13,251 bases of DNA, taken from contig FR894533.1 of the NCBI GenBank assembly GCA_000436115.1, forward strand, positions 1-13,251, in the 5' to 3' direction. A program made the translations under genes and the position numbers. The stretch is from Firmicutes bacterium CAG:534. GTDB taxonomy: Bacteria > Bacillota > Clostridia > Lachnospirales > Lachnospiraceae. A model generated the notes under the pieces. It was not told where the DNA came from. It did no database searches and saw only the letters and a list, made by a program, of their open reading frames with translations. Positions 1 through 6,957 of this stretch are shown piece by piece. The first letter of the stretch is position 1. Each line of letters starts with the position of its first letter.

Positions 1-24
1 TGGGTTCGATTCCCGCTGGGAACA
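1..24 (+). tRNA. 3' end of a tRNA gene (partial, isotype unknown)
   Basis: The first bases read as a T-arm: TGGG, a seven-base TTCGATT loop, then CCCG, so the T-stem closes with G:C pairs plus one G:U pair. Seven bases (17-23) could be the 3' acceptor strand and A24 the discriminator. No CCA is encoded after it. The 5' half lies outside the window, so neither the anticodon nor the isotype can be read. The intrinsic terminator directly downstream fits the end of a tRNA transcript. A tmRNA-like 3' end is an alternative. Confidence 0.5.
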
Positions 25-31
25 GTAGAAG

Positions 32-64
32 CGGCAATGAAGATAGTTTCATTGCCGTTTTTTT
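32..64 (+). terminator. Intrinsic terminator after the tRNA
   Basis: A 10-bp perfect stem (CGGCAATGAA, 32-41, with TTCATTGCCG, 48-57) and a six-base loop are followed by seven T residues (58-64). This is a textbook Rho-independent terminator for plus-strand transcription. On the minus strand the hairpin is not followed by a U-rich tract, so it probably does not end the leftward gene whose stop codon lies at 71. Confidence 0.9.
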
Positions 65-70
65 ATGCGT

Positions 71-379
71 TCAGATCATTTCGAGAAAATGCAGTAAAGA
101 GTCATATTGTGGAGAATTTAATTTGGAAGCAGCTTTTAACAGAGCCAGCTCCCGCTCGTTCAGAAGCACGGCCTGATTATTGTCTTCCAGAAAAAACTGC
201 GATATGGAAATCCCAAAAGCATCACATATTTTGGTTAGGGAAGGAATAGTAGGAAGCATATTTTTTCGGTACCACGAGGAAATAGTAGATTGTGTCAGAC
301 CTGATTTTTCAGCAAGCTGATATTCTGTCCAGTGTCGTTCTTCTCTTAATTCAACTATTCTCTCCAAAACATTGATCAT
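71..379 (-). CDS. XRE-family helix-turn-helix transcriptional repressor
   Basis: A small DNA-binding protein of 102 residues. An HTH_3/Cro-C1-type domain fills the first ~65 residues: an RELREERHWTEYQLAEKSGL helix pair, then a recognition helix around TQSTISSWY and the family's typical continuation LPTIPSLTKICDAFGIS. A short helical tail around LNERELALLKAAS may serve dimerisation. The start is placed at the ATG at 379, because GGGGA lies five bases upstream of it; an in-frame ATG at 391 would add four residues but has no ribosome site. The gene is divergent from the membrane protein at 485, and the shared intergenic region has a 19-bp inverted repeat around both promoters. Auto-repression and control of the neighbour are therefore likely. 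The HTH assignment is secure; the target and inducer are inferred or unknown. Confidence 0.88.
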   Translation of the reverse strand: MINVLERIVELREERHWTEYQLAEKSGLTQSTISSWYRKNMLPTIPSLTKICDAFGISISQFFLEDNNQAVLLNERELALLKAASKLNSPQYDSLLHFLEMI

Positions 380-428
380 AATTATCCCCATTATTTAAAT
401 AATACGTTAATTATACTAAACTTTATCG

Positions 429-457
429 TTGCAATATAGTTCGCAAAGGCGTATAAT
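429..457 (+). promoter_or_regulatory. Rightward promoter for the membrane protein gene
   Basis: TTGCAA (429-434) and a perfect TATAAT (452-457) are separated by 17 bp. The predicted start near 464 falls inside the right arm of the inverted repeat, so a bound repressor would block it. The leader would be only about 20 nt. Confidence 0.65.
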
Positions 458-462
458 TGTAA
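433..462 (-). promoter_or_regulatory. Leftward promoter for the XRE repressor gene
   Basis: On the minus strand TTACAA (457-462) and TATATT (433-438) are 18 bp apart. The predicted start near 426 lies within the left arm of the inverted repeat. It overlaps the rightward promoter almost fully, so the two would compete for polymerase as well as for the repressor. Confidence 0.45.
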
Positions 463-484
463 CGATAAAGTTTAGTATATTCAA

Positions 485-1819
485 ATGCGTATATTAAAGA
501 CCGTAAGTAAGTGGAAAATAATGGGATTGGTAATAAAGGCATACATTAAAAAAATATTATTTACATTTTTCATATTGATTGCTTCTGCTATATTAGGGAG
601 CAGTCTGCTATCTTTAGTGTATTGTCTTCCAACTGATAAAATCACTCAGCATGTAGCCTCTGGTGTTCAAACTTTTTTAACTGAAGGGGCAACCTTTGAA
701 TATGCTTCAGGATATAAATCTGCTATTCTTGATAATGTAACAGACGCTATTATGCTTGGAGAAGCGGTTTTCCCATCAACAAACACTCCTGTAAGTGCCT
801 CTATGTCAGCACCCAGATACATCTACTCTGACAGTTCCTCTCCTGAATTATCCTTAATGGCTTATATTAATGACAATACAACCTCTGAACGCTTTATCAT
901 GACTTATCCACGCTATTGGCATGGATATCTGATATTCATAAAACCTTTCTTTATGTTTTTCGATTTTTCTGATTCCAGGATCTTTCATCTGGGTATGCAG
1001 ACCATATTGTCTGTCATATTAATCTGTCTGTTCTATCGCAAAGGGTTTCGTCATTACATTATGCCCTTAACTCTGCTTCTCGTTCTTTGGAACCCGGCAT
1101 CTGTCGGAATGTGCATGCAATACTATGCCTGCTACTATTTATCATTTTTTGCTATGATCGTTATTCTTTGGAAAGCAGATAGCTTATTAAAGAACAGTTT
1201 TTATTTTAATATTTTGTTTTTAATAATTGGAATATGTACATCCTATTTTGACTTTTTAACCTATCCAATGGCAACTCTTGGTCTTCCCTTATGTATATGG
1301 CTGTTATTGGTTCCCTATAATAAGAAGAACTTATTGCATCTCATTACAAATGCTATATTCTGGGCTATTGGATATTTAGGAATGTGGGCAGAAAAGTGGA
1401 TGATCTCTTCCATAATTCTAAAAGAAAATGTTTTTCAGGATGCATTAGCCAATGTTGCTTTCCGAACCTCCACTACGGTGGATGCAGATCAGATCAATCG
1501 AATAGGCACTCTATGTTATATTTTCAGGACATTAATCAAATGGCCCTATGTTATTTTTTTCGGAATTCCTTTTGTTATTATACTTATTATGGGACTCCGC
1601 AAAATCTTGCGAACAAATACATGTAGTATATCCAAGCAAAAATATGCGAAATTGCTATTATTTATGCTGATTGCGCTTATTCCCTGTGCATGGTTTTTTG
1701 TCACTGCCAATCACGCCTATGTGCATCCTCGTCTCGTATATCGTAACTGGGGTGTTTCCCTCTTTGCTTTGTTTAGCGGTATTATATATTTCTTTAATGA
1801 TTTTAAGCAACAAAATTAA
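485..1819 (+). CDS. Polytopic membrane protein, GT-C glycosyltransferase-like appearance
   Basis: A 444-residue protein with a basic N-terminus (KTVSKWK), a first TM segment at about residues 22-48, and then a ~115-residue mostly polar region. That region contains DNVTD, Ser/Thr-rich stretches and RFIMTYPRYWHGYLIFIKP. About eight to nine more TM helices follow, ending at VSLFALFSGIIYFF near the C-terminus. One long extracytoplasmic loop after TM1 followed by many helices is the layout of GT-C enzymes and of related cell-surface polysaccharide or lipid-linked sugar proteins, but I see no diagnostic catalytic motif, so no function is assigned. The ATG at 485 has no clear ribosome site; the in-frame ATG at 521 (AGTGGA upstream) is an alternative that loses 12 residues. 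It is more AT-rich than the genes to its right, which suggests acquisition. It is probably repressed by the divergent XRE protein. Confidence 0.75.
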   Translation: MRILKTVSKWKIMGLVIKAYIKKILFTFFILIASAILGSSLLSLVYCLPTDKITQHVASGVQTFLTEGATFEYASGYKSAILDNVTDAIMLGEAVFPSTNTPVSASMSAPRYIYSDSSSPELSLMAYINDNTTSERFIMTYPRYWHGYLIFIKPFFMFFDFSDSRIFHLGMQTILSVILICLFYRKGFRHYIMPLTLLLVLWNPASVGMCMQYYACYYLSFFAMIVILWKADSLLKNSFYFNILFLIIGICTSYFDFLTYPMATLGLPLCIWLLLVPYNKKNLLHLITNAIFWAIGYLGMWAEKWMISSIILKENVFQDALANVAFRTSTTVDADQINRIGTLCYIFRTLIKWPYVIFFGIPFVIILIMGLRKILRTNTCSISKQKYAKLLLFMLIALIPCAWFFVTANHAYVHPRLVYRNWGVSLFALFSGIIYFFNDFKQQN

Positions 1820-1882
1820 ATCATAACTCTATCATAAAAGAGCTGATAATTTATCATTCATTTTCTTAACTCTGGATATTTG

Positions 1883-2126
1883 TCATGTATCGTCAATATA
1901 CTTTTCCTTTTCGTATCCCATAGGAGCCTTTTTGTCCTGAATATCATATTTAATGTCCAGCTTATTGCAACAAATTGACAAAAGCAGTAATGATTGATGA
2001 AATCATTGCTGCTATTTCTATAATGATCAAAAAAATATCGACATTCAACCTCGCGTACGCTATTATATAGTTAAATCCATGTTTTGTGAACATTAAAATC
2101 ACAGCAATTCCAATCGTGGAGATATG
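1883..2126 (-). pseudogene. Remnant of a membrane protein C-terminus (frameshifted)
   Basis: No intact gene occupies 1820-2129. On the minus strand, one frame (from about 2126 to a stop at 1962) reads as two hydrophobic helices, including IGIAVILMFTKHGFNYIIAY and VDIFLIIIEIAAMISSIITAF. A second frame, entered near 1968, continues as a charged tail (LDIKYDIQDKK, then APMGYEKEKYIDDT) to a stop at 1883. Together they look like the last ~80 residues of a polytopic membrane protein split by one frameshift. The start is absent and the right edge runs into the ribosome site of the nucleotidyltransferase remnant. The family is not recognised. Because AT-rich DNA easily yields hydrophobic reading frames, confidence is limited. 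Confidence 0.35.
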
Positions 2127-2129
2127 TAA

Positions 2130-2400
2130 ATGAAAGCAGATGAGATAATAAAACCAGGTTGCAGAACTTTGTAGAAAATATCACGCAAAAGAAGTGATAT
2201 TATATGGTTCCAGAGCAAAAGGAACAGCTAGAGAGCGCAGTGATATCGATATTGCAGTATCGGGAGAGGAAAACTTTAACGAACTTGTTGAAAAGGCAGA
2301 AGAACTGCCCACACTATATTCTGTAGATATTGTTAACATGGATACCTGCAAAAATCAGTTATTATTGGAGGATATCAGACAGTATGGACGAAAAGTTTAA
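2130..2400 (+). pseudogene. MNT-type minimal nucleotidyltransferase, frameshifted near its start
   Basis: The frame open from 2155 to 2400 contains the hallmark of the DNA polymerase beta-like minimal nucleotidyltransferases: ILYGSRAKGTARERSDIDIAV, matching GS-x10-DxD. A third acidic position follows (YSVDIVNMD). The natural start seems to be the ATG at 2130, which has GGAG nine bases upstream and begins MKADEIIK. That frame reaches a stop at TAG 2172, and the catalytic frame has a stop (TAA 2149-2151) just before. Removing one C at 2154/2155 joins the two into a continuous family-like protein of about 90 residues, so a single-base insertion broke the gene. A GTG at 2194 could in theory start a shortened protein, but it would lack the first helix and has no ribosome site. 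The gene overlapped the start of its partner at 2384, the usual layout of HI0073/HI0074-like pairs. Confidence 0.75.
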
Positions 2401-2625
2401 CAGATGTCTTTTATTGCTGGTTCACCGAGAGAAGTACTCAGGGAAGCCTTTCAGGCAGATTTGATTTCTGATGATGCCTGGATGGAGATGTTGAAGGTTC
2501 GAAATGAGCTTACGCATGACTACGATTGTGAAATAGTGAAGCAACATTGCCATATGATTGTAGAGAAATACATTGATCTGTTTTATGATTTTGAAAAGAA
2601 AGTAAAACAGTTGATGGACAGATGA
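2384..2625 (+). pseudogene. HI0074-like nucleotidyltransferase partner (HEPN-type fold), internal deletion
   Basis: An ATG at 2384, inside the end of the nucleotidyltransferase frame, opens MDEKFNRCL, a typical beginning for the NTase substrate-binding (HI0074) family. That frame soon loses its resemblance. The family's C-terminal half instead appears in another frame from about 2410: GSPREVLREAF, then AWMEMLKVRNELTHDYD, then a helix ending at 2625. Compared with the usual ~130 residues, roughly 50 from the middle helices are missing and the frame is changed, so this is a deletion remnant. RNELTH matches the R-x4-6-H motif seen in HEPN-type proteins. Such pairs act as MNT/HEPN toxin-antitoxin-like modules in other genomes. 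The ATG at 2404 would give a 73-residue fragment whose translation is doubtful. Confidence 0.7.
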
Positions 2626-2683
2626 TCCTATGGTTTAATTATAGTAGAAACAAGAGATTACAAGGGCGGGAGATATTAAATTT

Positions 2684-5110
2684 ATGGAAGGATTAAAAAG
2701 CCTGTTAATGGGTGAAAATTTTTATATTGTTGTTTCCATAATAACATTTTTATGTTATTTGTTTTTATCGTCCTGTTTTATCAGCACTTCCAGAGATGAA
2801 AAGGTAATGTACTATTTAAGAGTCATTCTGCTGGCGCTTCTATGTTGGACCGGAGGCTCTCTTCTGATGCGTTTGCAGATCAGTCCGGGAGAGCGGTTCT
2901 GGTTTCATTTTTCAATGGTTGGTCTGTTTACGATTCCCGTTGCAATTTACGGATTTCTTTTTTGCGTGCTTGAAATTACCGGAAAAGGAAGATTTTTAAA
3001 TATCTGCATGCTGGTATCTGTAGCTGCAGCCCTTTTCAATGCATTTACCGGTTTCCTTCTTCCAATGCCGGAAAGGCAGCAGCTGTCAAATGGTAAATTT
3101 TCTTATGTCTATCATGCCAGGGCAGGACTGTGGCTGTGGATTGCAGTTGAAATTGTTGTTTTAGTCTATGTAACCGTTCTTGCTCATAAAAAGATAGGAA
3201 CGCAATACGAGTACCGGCGTAAGCTTGGGCCGTTGTTACTGGGCGTATTAATGCTCTTTGGAGGAAATATTGCCTGTCTGTTATCGCCGGGAGGATATTT
3301 ACCTTTTGATGCACTTGGCGGTGTAGGAATGGCAGTCTGCCTTGTGTATGCTATTTACAAACAATATTTCTTTTCTATTTCATCCTGGATCATTGCAGGA
3401 GTAATTTATTTCACAGCTACAGTTATAGCATTTATTCCTATATCATTTTTTGAACTGAATATGGATCATATCATATTTGGAAAGTTAACCAGCTTTGATA
3501 AGCAATCTATTACTGTTTTTATGATTGCGGAAGGCCTGTGGTGTGTTCTCATATCAGTTTTTACAAGAAGACGGGTAGAATACCTTTTATCTCAGAAGAA
3601 AAAGTATATCGTTGATTGTCTTGCAAAGTTTCAGGACGAAGTTACATCTGTTGTAAGCAAAAAGAAATTATACAGGATGATTTGTGAAACTGTGAATGCA
3701 GCGGTGATTAACTCCTGTGTACATATTTTTGAAAAGAAGGAAGGTCATTTTGCAGAGTGTCTGGAAAATAAAGATTTTCCGTTGACAGAAGAAGACGAAG
3801 CACGGCTTCATCAATTCTATGATAGCGGAAAGCTTTATAAAGACCCTGCCTTTGCCGTATTTAAATATGATAATGAAATTTATGGGTTTTTATATGTAGA
3901 GCTTCGCAGAAAAAATAAGTTTATTTATGATGAAGTAGATTGTATCCGACAGATAGGAAACAGCGTATCCAGCGTATTAAAAAGCATTAATGCATATGAA
4001 AAACTGTATCAGGTATCCATCCATGACGGACTGACAGGTTTATATAACTGGAATTTTTGTCGTGAGAGACTTCAAAAATTAGATATTAAAGCTCGTTCTA
4101 CAGGAATGATCTATCTCGATATAGATAATTTCAAGTTATACAATGACCTGTATGGGGAAAACGTAGGAGATCAGGTTTTACACTGGTGTGCGAAACAGAT
4201 GCAGGATCTTGCAAATGAGGATATGCAGGTATTTCGTGTTGGCGCCAACGAGTATTTAATCATTACACCGGAAAATAATAAAGAAAAACTGATCTCATTT
4301 GCAAAGCAGATCCAGAATGCAATGTTGGAGACAAAAGAAGATAAACCGAATGTCATTCAGCTGATTACCTTCAGTATTGGAATTGCATGGAATGCTTCAA
4401 CAGCAGAGAATGCAGCGGAGCTGTTCCGGCAGGCCAGACGTGCGTCATTTTATGCAAAAGAAAATGGTAAAAACTGTATTGAAGTATATGAAAAGGCCTT
4501 AAAAGAAAAGAAACAGGATAGTGAAAAAGGGTATAATCAGGTATCGCCTACGATTTTTGCACTTATGGCAGCCATCGACGCCAAAGATTCCTATACCTTT
4601 GAACATTCAGAAAATGTTTCAAAATATGCAGAAAAACTGGCAGCAAAGCTGGGACTTCCCAAGGAAGATATTCAGACGGCAAAGGTGGCAGGTCTTCTTC
4701 ATGATATTGGCAAGATAGGTATTCAGGATGATATTTTAAAGAAAAAAGGAAAATTAACTAACGAAGAATATAGCATAATGAAGACCCATGTGGAAAAATC
4801 TGTTGAGATGATCCACTTTCTGCCCCATATGAATTATGTAGTCCCGGCTGTTTTGTCGCATCATGAACGCTATGACGGAAAAGGATATCCAAACGGAATT
4901 CAAGGAAGGGAAATACCAATTTTGGGAAGAGTTCTTGCGGTATGCGACAGCTTTGACGCCATGGTATCCAAAAGAGCTTATAAGGAAAAACTAAGTGTGG
5001 AGTATGCAGTGGGTGAATTGGAACGAGGAAAAGGAACACAGTTTGACCCGGATGTTGCACAGGCATTCATTGAACTGATAAGAGAGGATCCTTCTTTTAT
5101 CACTCAGTAG
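2684..5110 (+). CDS. Membrane-bound 7TM-GAF-GGDEF(degenerate)-HD-GYP c-di-GMP phosphodiesterase
   Basis: An 808-residue membrane signalling protein. Residues 1 to ~295 hold seven to eight TM helices resembling the 7TM sensor of some histidine kinases. About 300-440 is a GAF-like cytoplasmic segment. At ~446-605 lies a GGDEF domain with its DGLTGLYN entry and DIDNFK metal motif, but the signature at 520-524 is GANEY, and no RxxD inhibitory site precedes it. At ~620-805 is a complete HD-GYP domain: HSENVSKYA, HDIGK (H673, D674), HHERYDGKGYP (from 726) and CDSFDAM. From family knowledge HD-GYP enzymes hydrolyse c-di-GMP, so this is most likely a phosphodiesterase; the degenerate GGDEF probably no longer makes c-di-GMP and may bind GTP as a regulator. 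The ATG at 2684 follows GGGAG by 11 bases. It may respond to an external or membrane signal. No clear terminator lies before the next gene. Confidence 0.9.
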   Translation: MEGLKSLLMGENFYIVVSIITFLCYLFLSSCFISTSRDEKVMYYLRVILLALLCWTGGSLLMRLQISPGERFWFHFSMVGLFTIPVAIYGFLFCVLEITGKGRFLNICMLVSVAAALFNAFTGFLLPMPERQQLSNGKFSYVYHARAGLWLWIAVEIVVLVYVTVLAHKKIGTQYEYRRKLGPLLLGVLMLFGGNIACLLSPGGYLPFDALGGVGMAVCLVYAIYKQYFFSISSWIIAGVIYFTATVIAFIPISFFELNMDHIIFGKLTSFDKQSITVFMIAEGLWCVLISVFTRRRVEYLLSQKKKYIVDCLAKFQDEVTSVVSKKKLYRMICETVNAAVINSCVHIFEKKEGHFAECLENKDFPLTEEDEARLHQFYDSGKLYKDPAFAVFKYDNEIYGFLYVELRRKNKFIYDEVDCIRQIGNSVSSVLKSINAYEKLYQVSIHDGLTGLYNWNFCRERLQKLDIKARSTGMIYLDIDNFKLYNDLYGENVGDQVLHWCAKQMQDLANEDMQVFRVGANEYLIITPENNKEKLISFAKQIQNAMLETKEDKPNVIQLITFSIGIAWNASTAENAAELFRQARRASFYAKENGKNCIEVYEKALKEKKQDSEKGYNQVSPTIFALMAAIDAKDSYTFEHSENVSKYAEKLAAKLGLPKEDIQTAKVAGLLHDIGKIGIQDDILKKKGKLTNEEYSIMKTHVEKSVEMIHFLPHMNYVVPAVLSHHERYDGKGYPNGIQGREIPILGRVLAVCDSFDAMVSKRAYKEKLSVEYAVGELERGKGTQFDPDVAQAFIELIREDPSFITQ

Positions 5111-5150
5111 TTTGTTTCTAATCACAAAAAAGATGTATCTATCGGAGCAC

Positions 5151-5233
5151 AGACACAAATGAAGCGCTGGCAGCCTGGAGGTTATTAGAATAACGCAGGG
5201 CAACAGACTGTAACAGGACATGTGTTTCATTTG
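5151..5233 (+). promoter_or_regulatory. Structured leader upstream of the lipoprotein gene
   Basis: The 149-bp gap between the HD-GYP gene and the lipoprotein start contains nested dyads. The outer one is CAAATGAA (5156-5163) with TTCATTTG (5226-5233), eight perfect pairs. The inner one is GTTAT (5181-5185) with ATAAC (5190-5194), flanked by GCCTG/CAGGGC, which pair with one bulge. ACAG/CTGT (about 5150/5208) offers an alternative pairing. There is no terminal T tract, so it is not an intrinsic terminator. I compared it mentally with the c-di-GMP-I and -II riboswitch consensus sequences and it does not match. It ends about 17 bases before the lipoprotein ribosome site, so it could affect translation. 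Confidence 0.35.
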
Positions 5234-5259
5234 AAAATATGCTGGAAATGAGGGATAGG

Positions 5260-6957
5260 ATGCAAAACAAACGAAATCTGAAAATGATATTGAGTATGCT
5301 GTGTGTAATTTATCTGCTTACCGGATGTGGAATGGTAAGAAATATCAACCATATCAGGCAAAACCGGACTGAAACGGAAGCTAAGAAGGATACTGCAGTT
5401 GAAGAAGGCTCTGAGCTGGATGGAGAATCTAAAACGGGTACAGAACCGGAGGACAGTGATACGGATACGCTCCTTGCACAGAATCTGGTGAGTGACGCTT
5501 TTACCAGAACAGGGACCGTGAAACTGATGGACGATTATCTTGTGGATGTGGATTACCATGTGCCGGAAATTCTTTTAGACAGTGAGGGCGCAAAGGAAAT
5601 AAACCGGGAGATCCGGGAGGTCTGTCAGGATGTGATGAAGCAACTGGACGAAGAAAGTTTTGTCTGGTGCAAGGTTGGATATGAGGCTTATCGCAATGAT
5701 GATGTTTTAAGCCTGCTTCTGACAAAATACAGCACTATGGACGATTACACCATATATTATACATATAATCTGAATTTGGAAAGCGGAAAGAGGATGGATC
5801 AGAGGGATCTGATAGCAACACTTGATATTGAAACCCGGAAAGGAGAGACAGCAGAGGACGCAGTGCTTCGGCATATACGGAAGGAGGCTGCATATGAGTC
5901 AGATCAGTATATGAAATACCTCTTTGAATCCTTTTTTTTTAATCAGGCAGAAGTTAAAGAAAGGCAGGAAATTTATGCACAGTATCTGCTGATGAGAATG
6001 GAGACTATCCAGGAGGATCATATCAATCTGGATCTGCCTATGTATCTGGATGGGCAGGGAGTGCTGCAGGTTGCTGTTCCGGTTTATGTGATGGCAGATG
6101 GCGGATTATATGAGCATATACTTTCACCAATGACAGAGCACGCCCGTGCGGACAGAGAATTAAGCTTTGATCAGGCGGTATCGGTAACTTACAGGGACGG
6201 AAGAATGACAGTGCGGATCGAGGAAAATGACTGGACAGTTTCAGCCTTTGCTTCAGGCAATCTGGAGTTCGGAAAGGAATACGAAGTACACGGAGTTTAT
6301 AAGGATTATATAGATGCTGCCATGTTGACCATCATGAATGGGGAATATGCGGTGCCGGTTTTTGTGTCAGAGGATGGAATGGTATCGTACCTTGATCTCT
6401 ATTCCTGTGCGGAGGCTGGGTATTTCTGTATAACGGAGCCGGTTTGCGGACTGACAAGGGTGGAGGCTGTTACAGAGAGTAACGTATATGAGGTGGCATC
6501 TGCACTTGAGCAGATCATCTTTGAGCAGAGTCCGGACTTTTCCAGAGTGGTTATGGGTCTTTATGAGGGAGAAGGCTTTAGCACTGAAACGACATTTTAT
6601 ACCGACGGAGAAACACAATATACGGATTATTATTATCTGGGGTTTGATATGGAGCATGAGGGTACCTTTTTGTATCAGGACTCTAATTATGATGTGGGAC
6701 TTTATGTCGGGTACGAAGGAAAATGCACCTATCTGGGAATGAATGAGAACGGTATGATTTTTTCCTATCTGCTATATGAGCAGACTGATGGAGCATCCGG
6801 GAATGCTATTTGTGGAGCATTCCTTGAACGCAGAAGGGATGAATGGGATGAATGGACCATGGAGTGGCGAGAGTGGGCTGATTATATGTCGCTTAGCGGT
6901 TATGCTCTGTTTGGCGCCGGAGAAGAACCGATAGAGCTGCAGATCAGTGCCGGCTGA
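5260..6957 (+). CDS. Predicted lipoprotein with RsiV/DUF3298-like N-terminal domain
   Basis: A 565-residue secreted, lipid-anchored protein. The signal is MQNKRNLK, a hydrophobic core, and lipobox LTGC with Cys23. An acidic linker rich in Glu, Asp and Thr follows. Residues ~85-290 have the pattern of DUF3298/DUF4163-type (RsiV, PdaC-like) extracellular domains: paired strands, YTIYYTYNLNLESGKRMDQRDL and a helical segment. The rest is beta-rich, with a segment NLEFGKEYEVHGVYK at 334-348 and DYYYLGFDMEHEG around 457-469. Near the end is a tryptophan-rich stretch (DEWDEWTMEWREW). In-frame ATGs occur at 5239 and 5248, but 5260 is chosen because GAGGG lies five bases upstream and it gives a normal signal peptide. 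The protein stops at UGA 6955, yet the downstream frame looks like its continuation, so the stop may be a mutation. The biological role is unknown. Confidence 0.8.
   Translation: MQNKRNLKMILSMLCVIYLLTGCGMVRNINHIRQNRTETEAKKDTAVEEGSELDGESKTGTEPEDSDTDTLLAQNLVSDAFTRTGTVKLMDDYLVDVDYHVPEILLDSEGAKEINREIREVCQDVMKQLDEESFVWCKVGYEAYRNDDVLSLLLTKYSTMDDYTIYYTYNLNLESGKRMDQRDLIATLDIETRKGETAEDAVLRHIRKEAAYESDQYMKYLFESFFFNQAEVKERQEIYAQYLLMRMETIQEDHINLDLPMYLDGQGVLQVAVPVYVMADGGLYEHILSPMTEHARADRELSFDQAVSVTYRDGRMTVRIEENDWTVSAFASGNLEFGKEYEVHGVYKDYIDAAMLTIMNGEYAVPVFVSEDGMVSYLDLYSCAEAGYFCITEPVCGLTRVEAVTESNVYEVASALEQIIFEQSPDFSRVVMGLYEGEGFSTETTFYTDGETQYTDYYYLGFDMEHEGTFLYQDSNYDVGLYVGYEGKCTYLGMNENGMIFSYLLYEQTDGASGNAICGAFLERRRDEWDEWTMEWREWADYMSLSGYALFGAGEEPIELQISAG

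Larger units (their letters stand above)
412..479. promoter_or_regulatory. 19-bp perfect inverted repeat, likely XRE operator pair
   Basis: The left arm TATACTAAACTTTATCGTT (412-430) and right arm (461-479) are exact reverse complements with a 30-bp spacer. Each arm contains an imperfect dyad of its own (AAC-N6-GTT), so each could hold one repressor dimer. The arms overlap the -35 regions and start points of both promoters lying in the spacer. The spacing from arm centre to arm centre is 49 bp. The repeat is directly visible; its role as the binding site of the adjacent XRE protein is inferred from position. Confidence 0.7.

Noticed and set aside
1831..1860. Terminator after the membrane protein gene
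   Set aside because: TGATAA-T-TTATCA is a short AT palindrome with no loop and no T tract; it is unlikely to terminate transcription.
5131..5215. c-di-GMP riboswitch (class I or II) between the HD-GYP gene and the lipoprotein
   Set aside because: The context invites it and GCACAG and GCAGGG occur, but the tetraloop-receptor stems, the GCAAACC and GGGACGCAAAGCC segments of class I and the class II core are missing.
5227..5559. Minus-strand open frame of 110 codons opposite the first lipoprotein start
   Set aside because: It covers the reverse of a clear signal peptide and linker, and its composition is typical of antisense noise.
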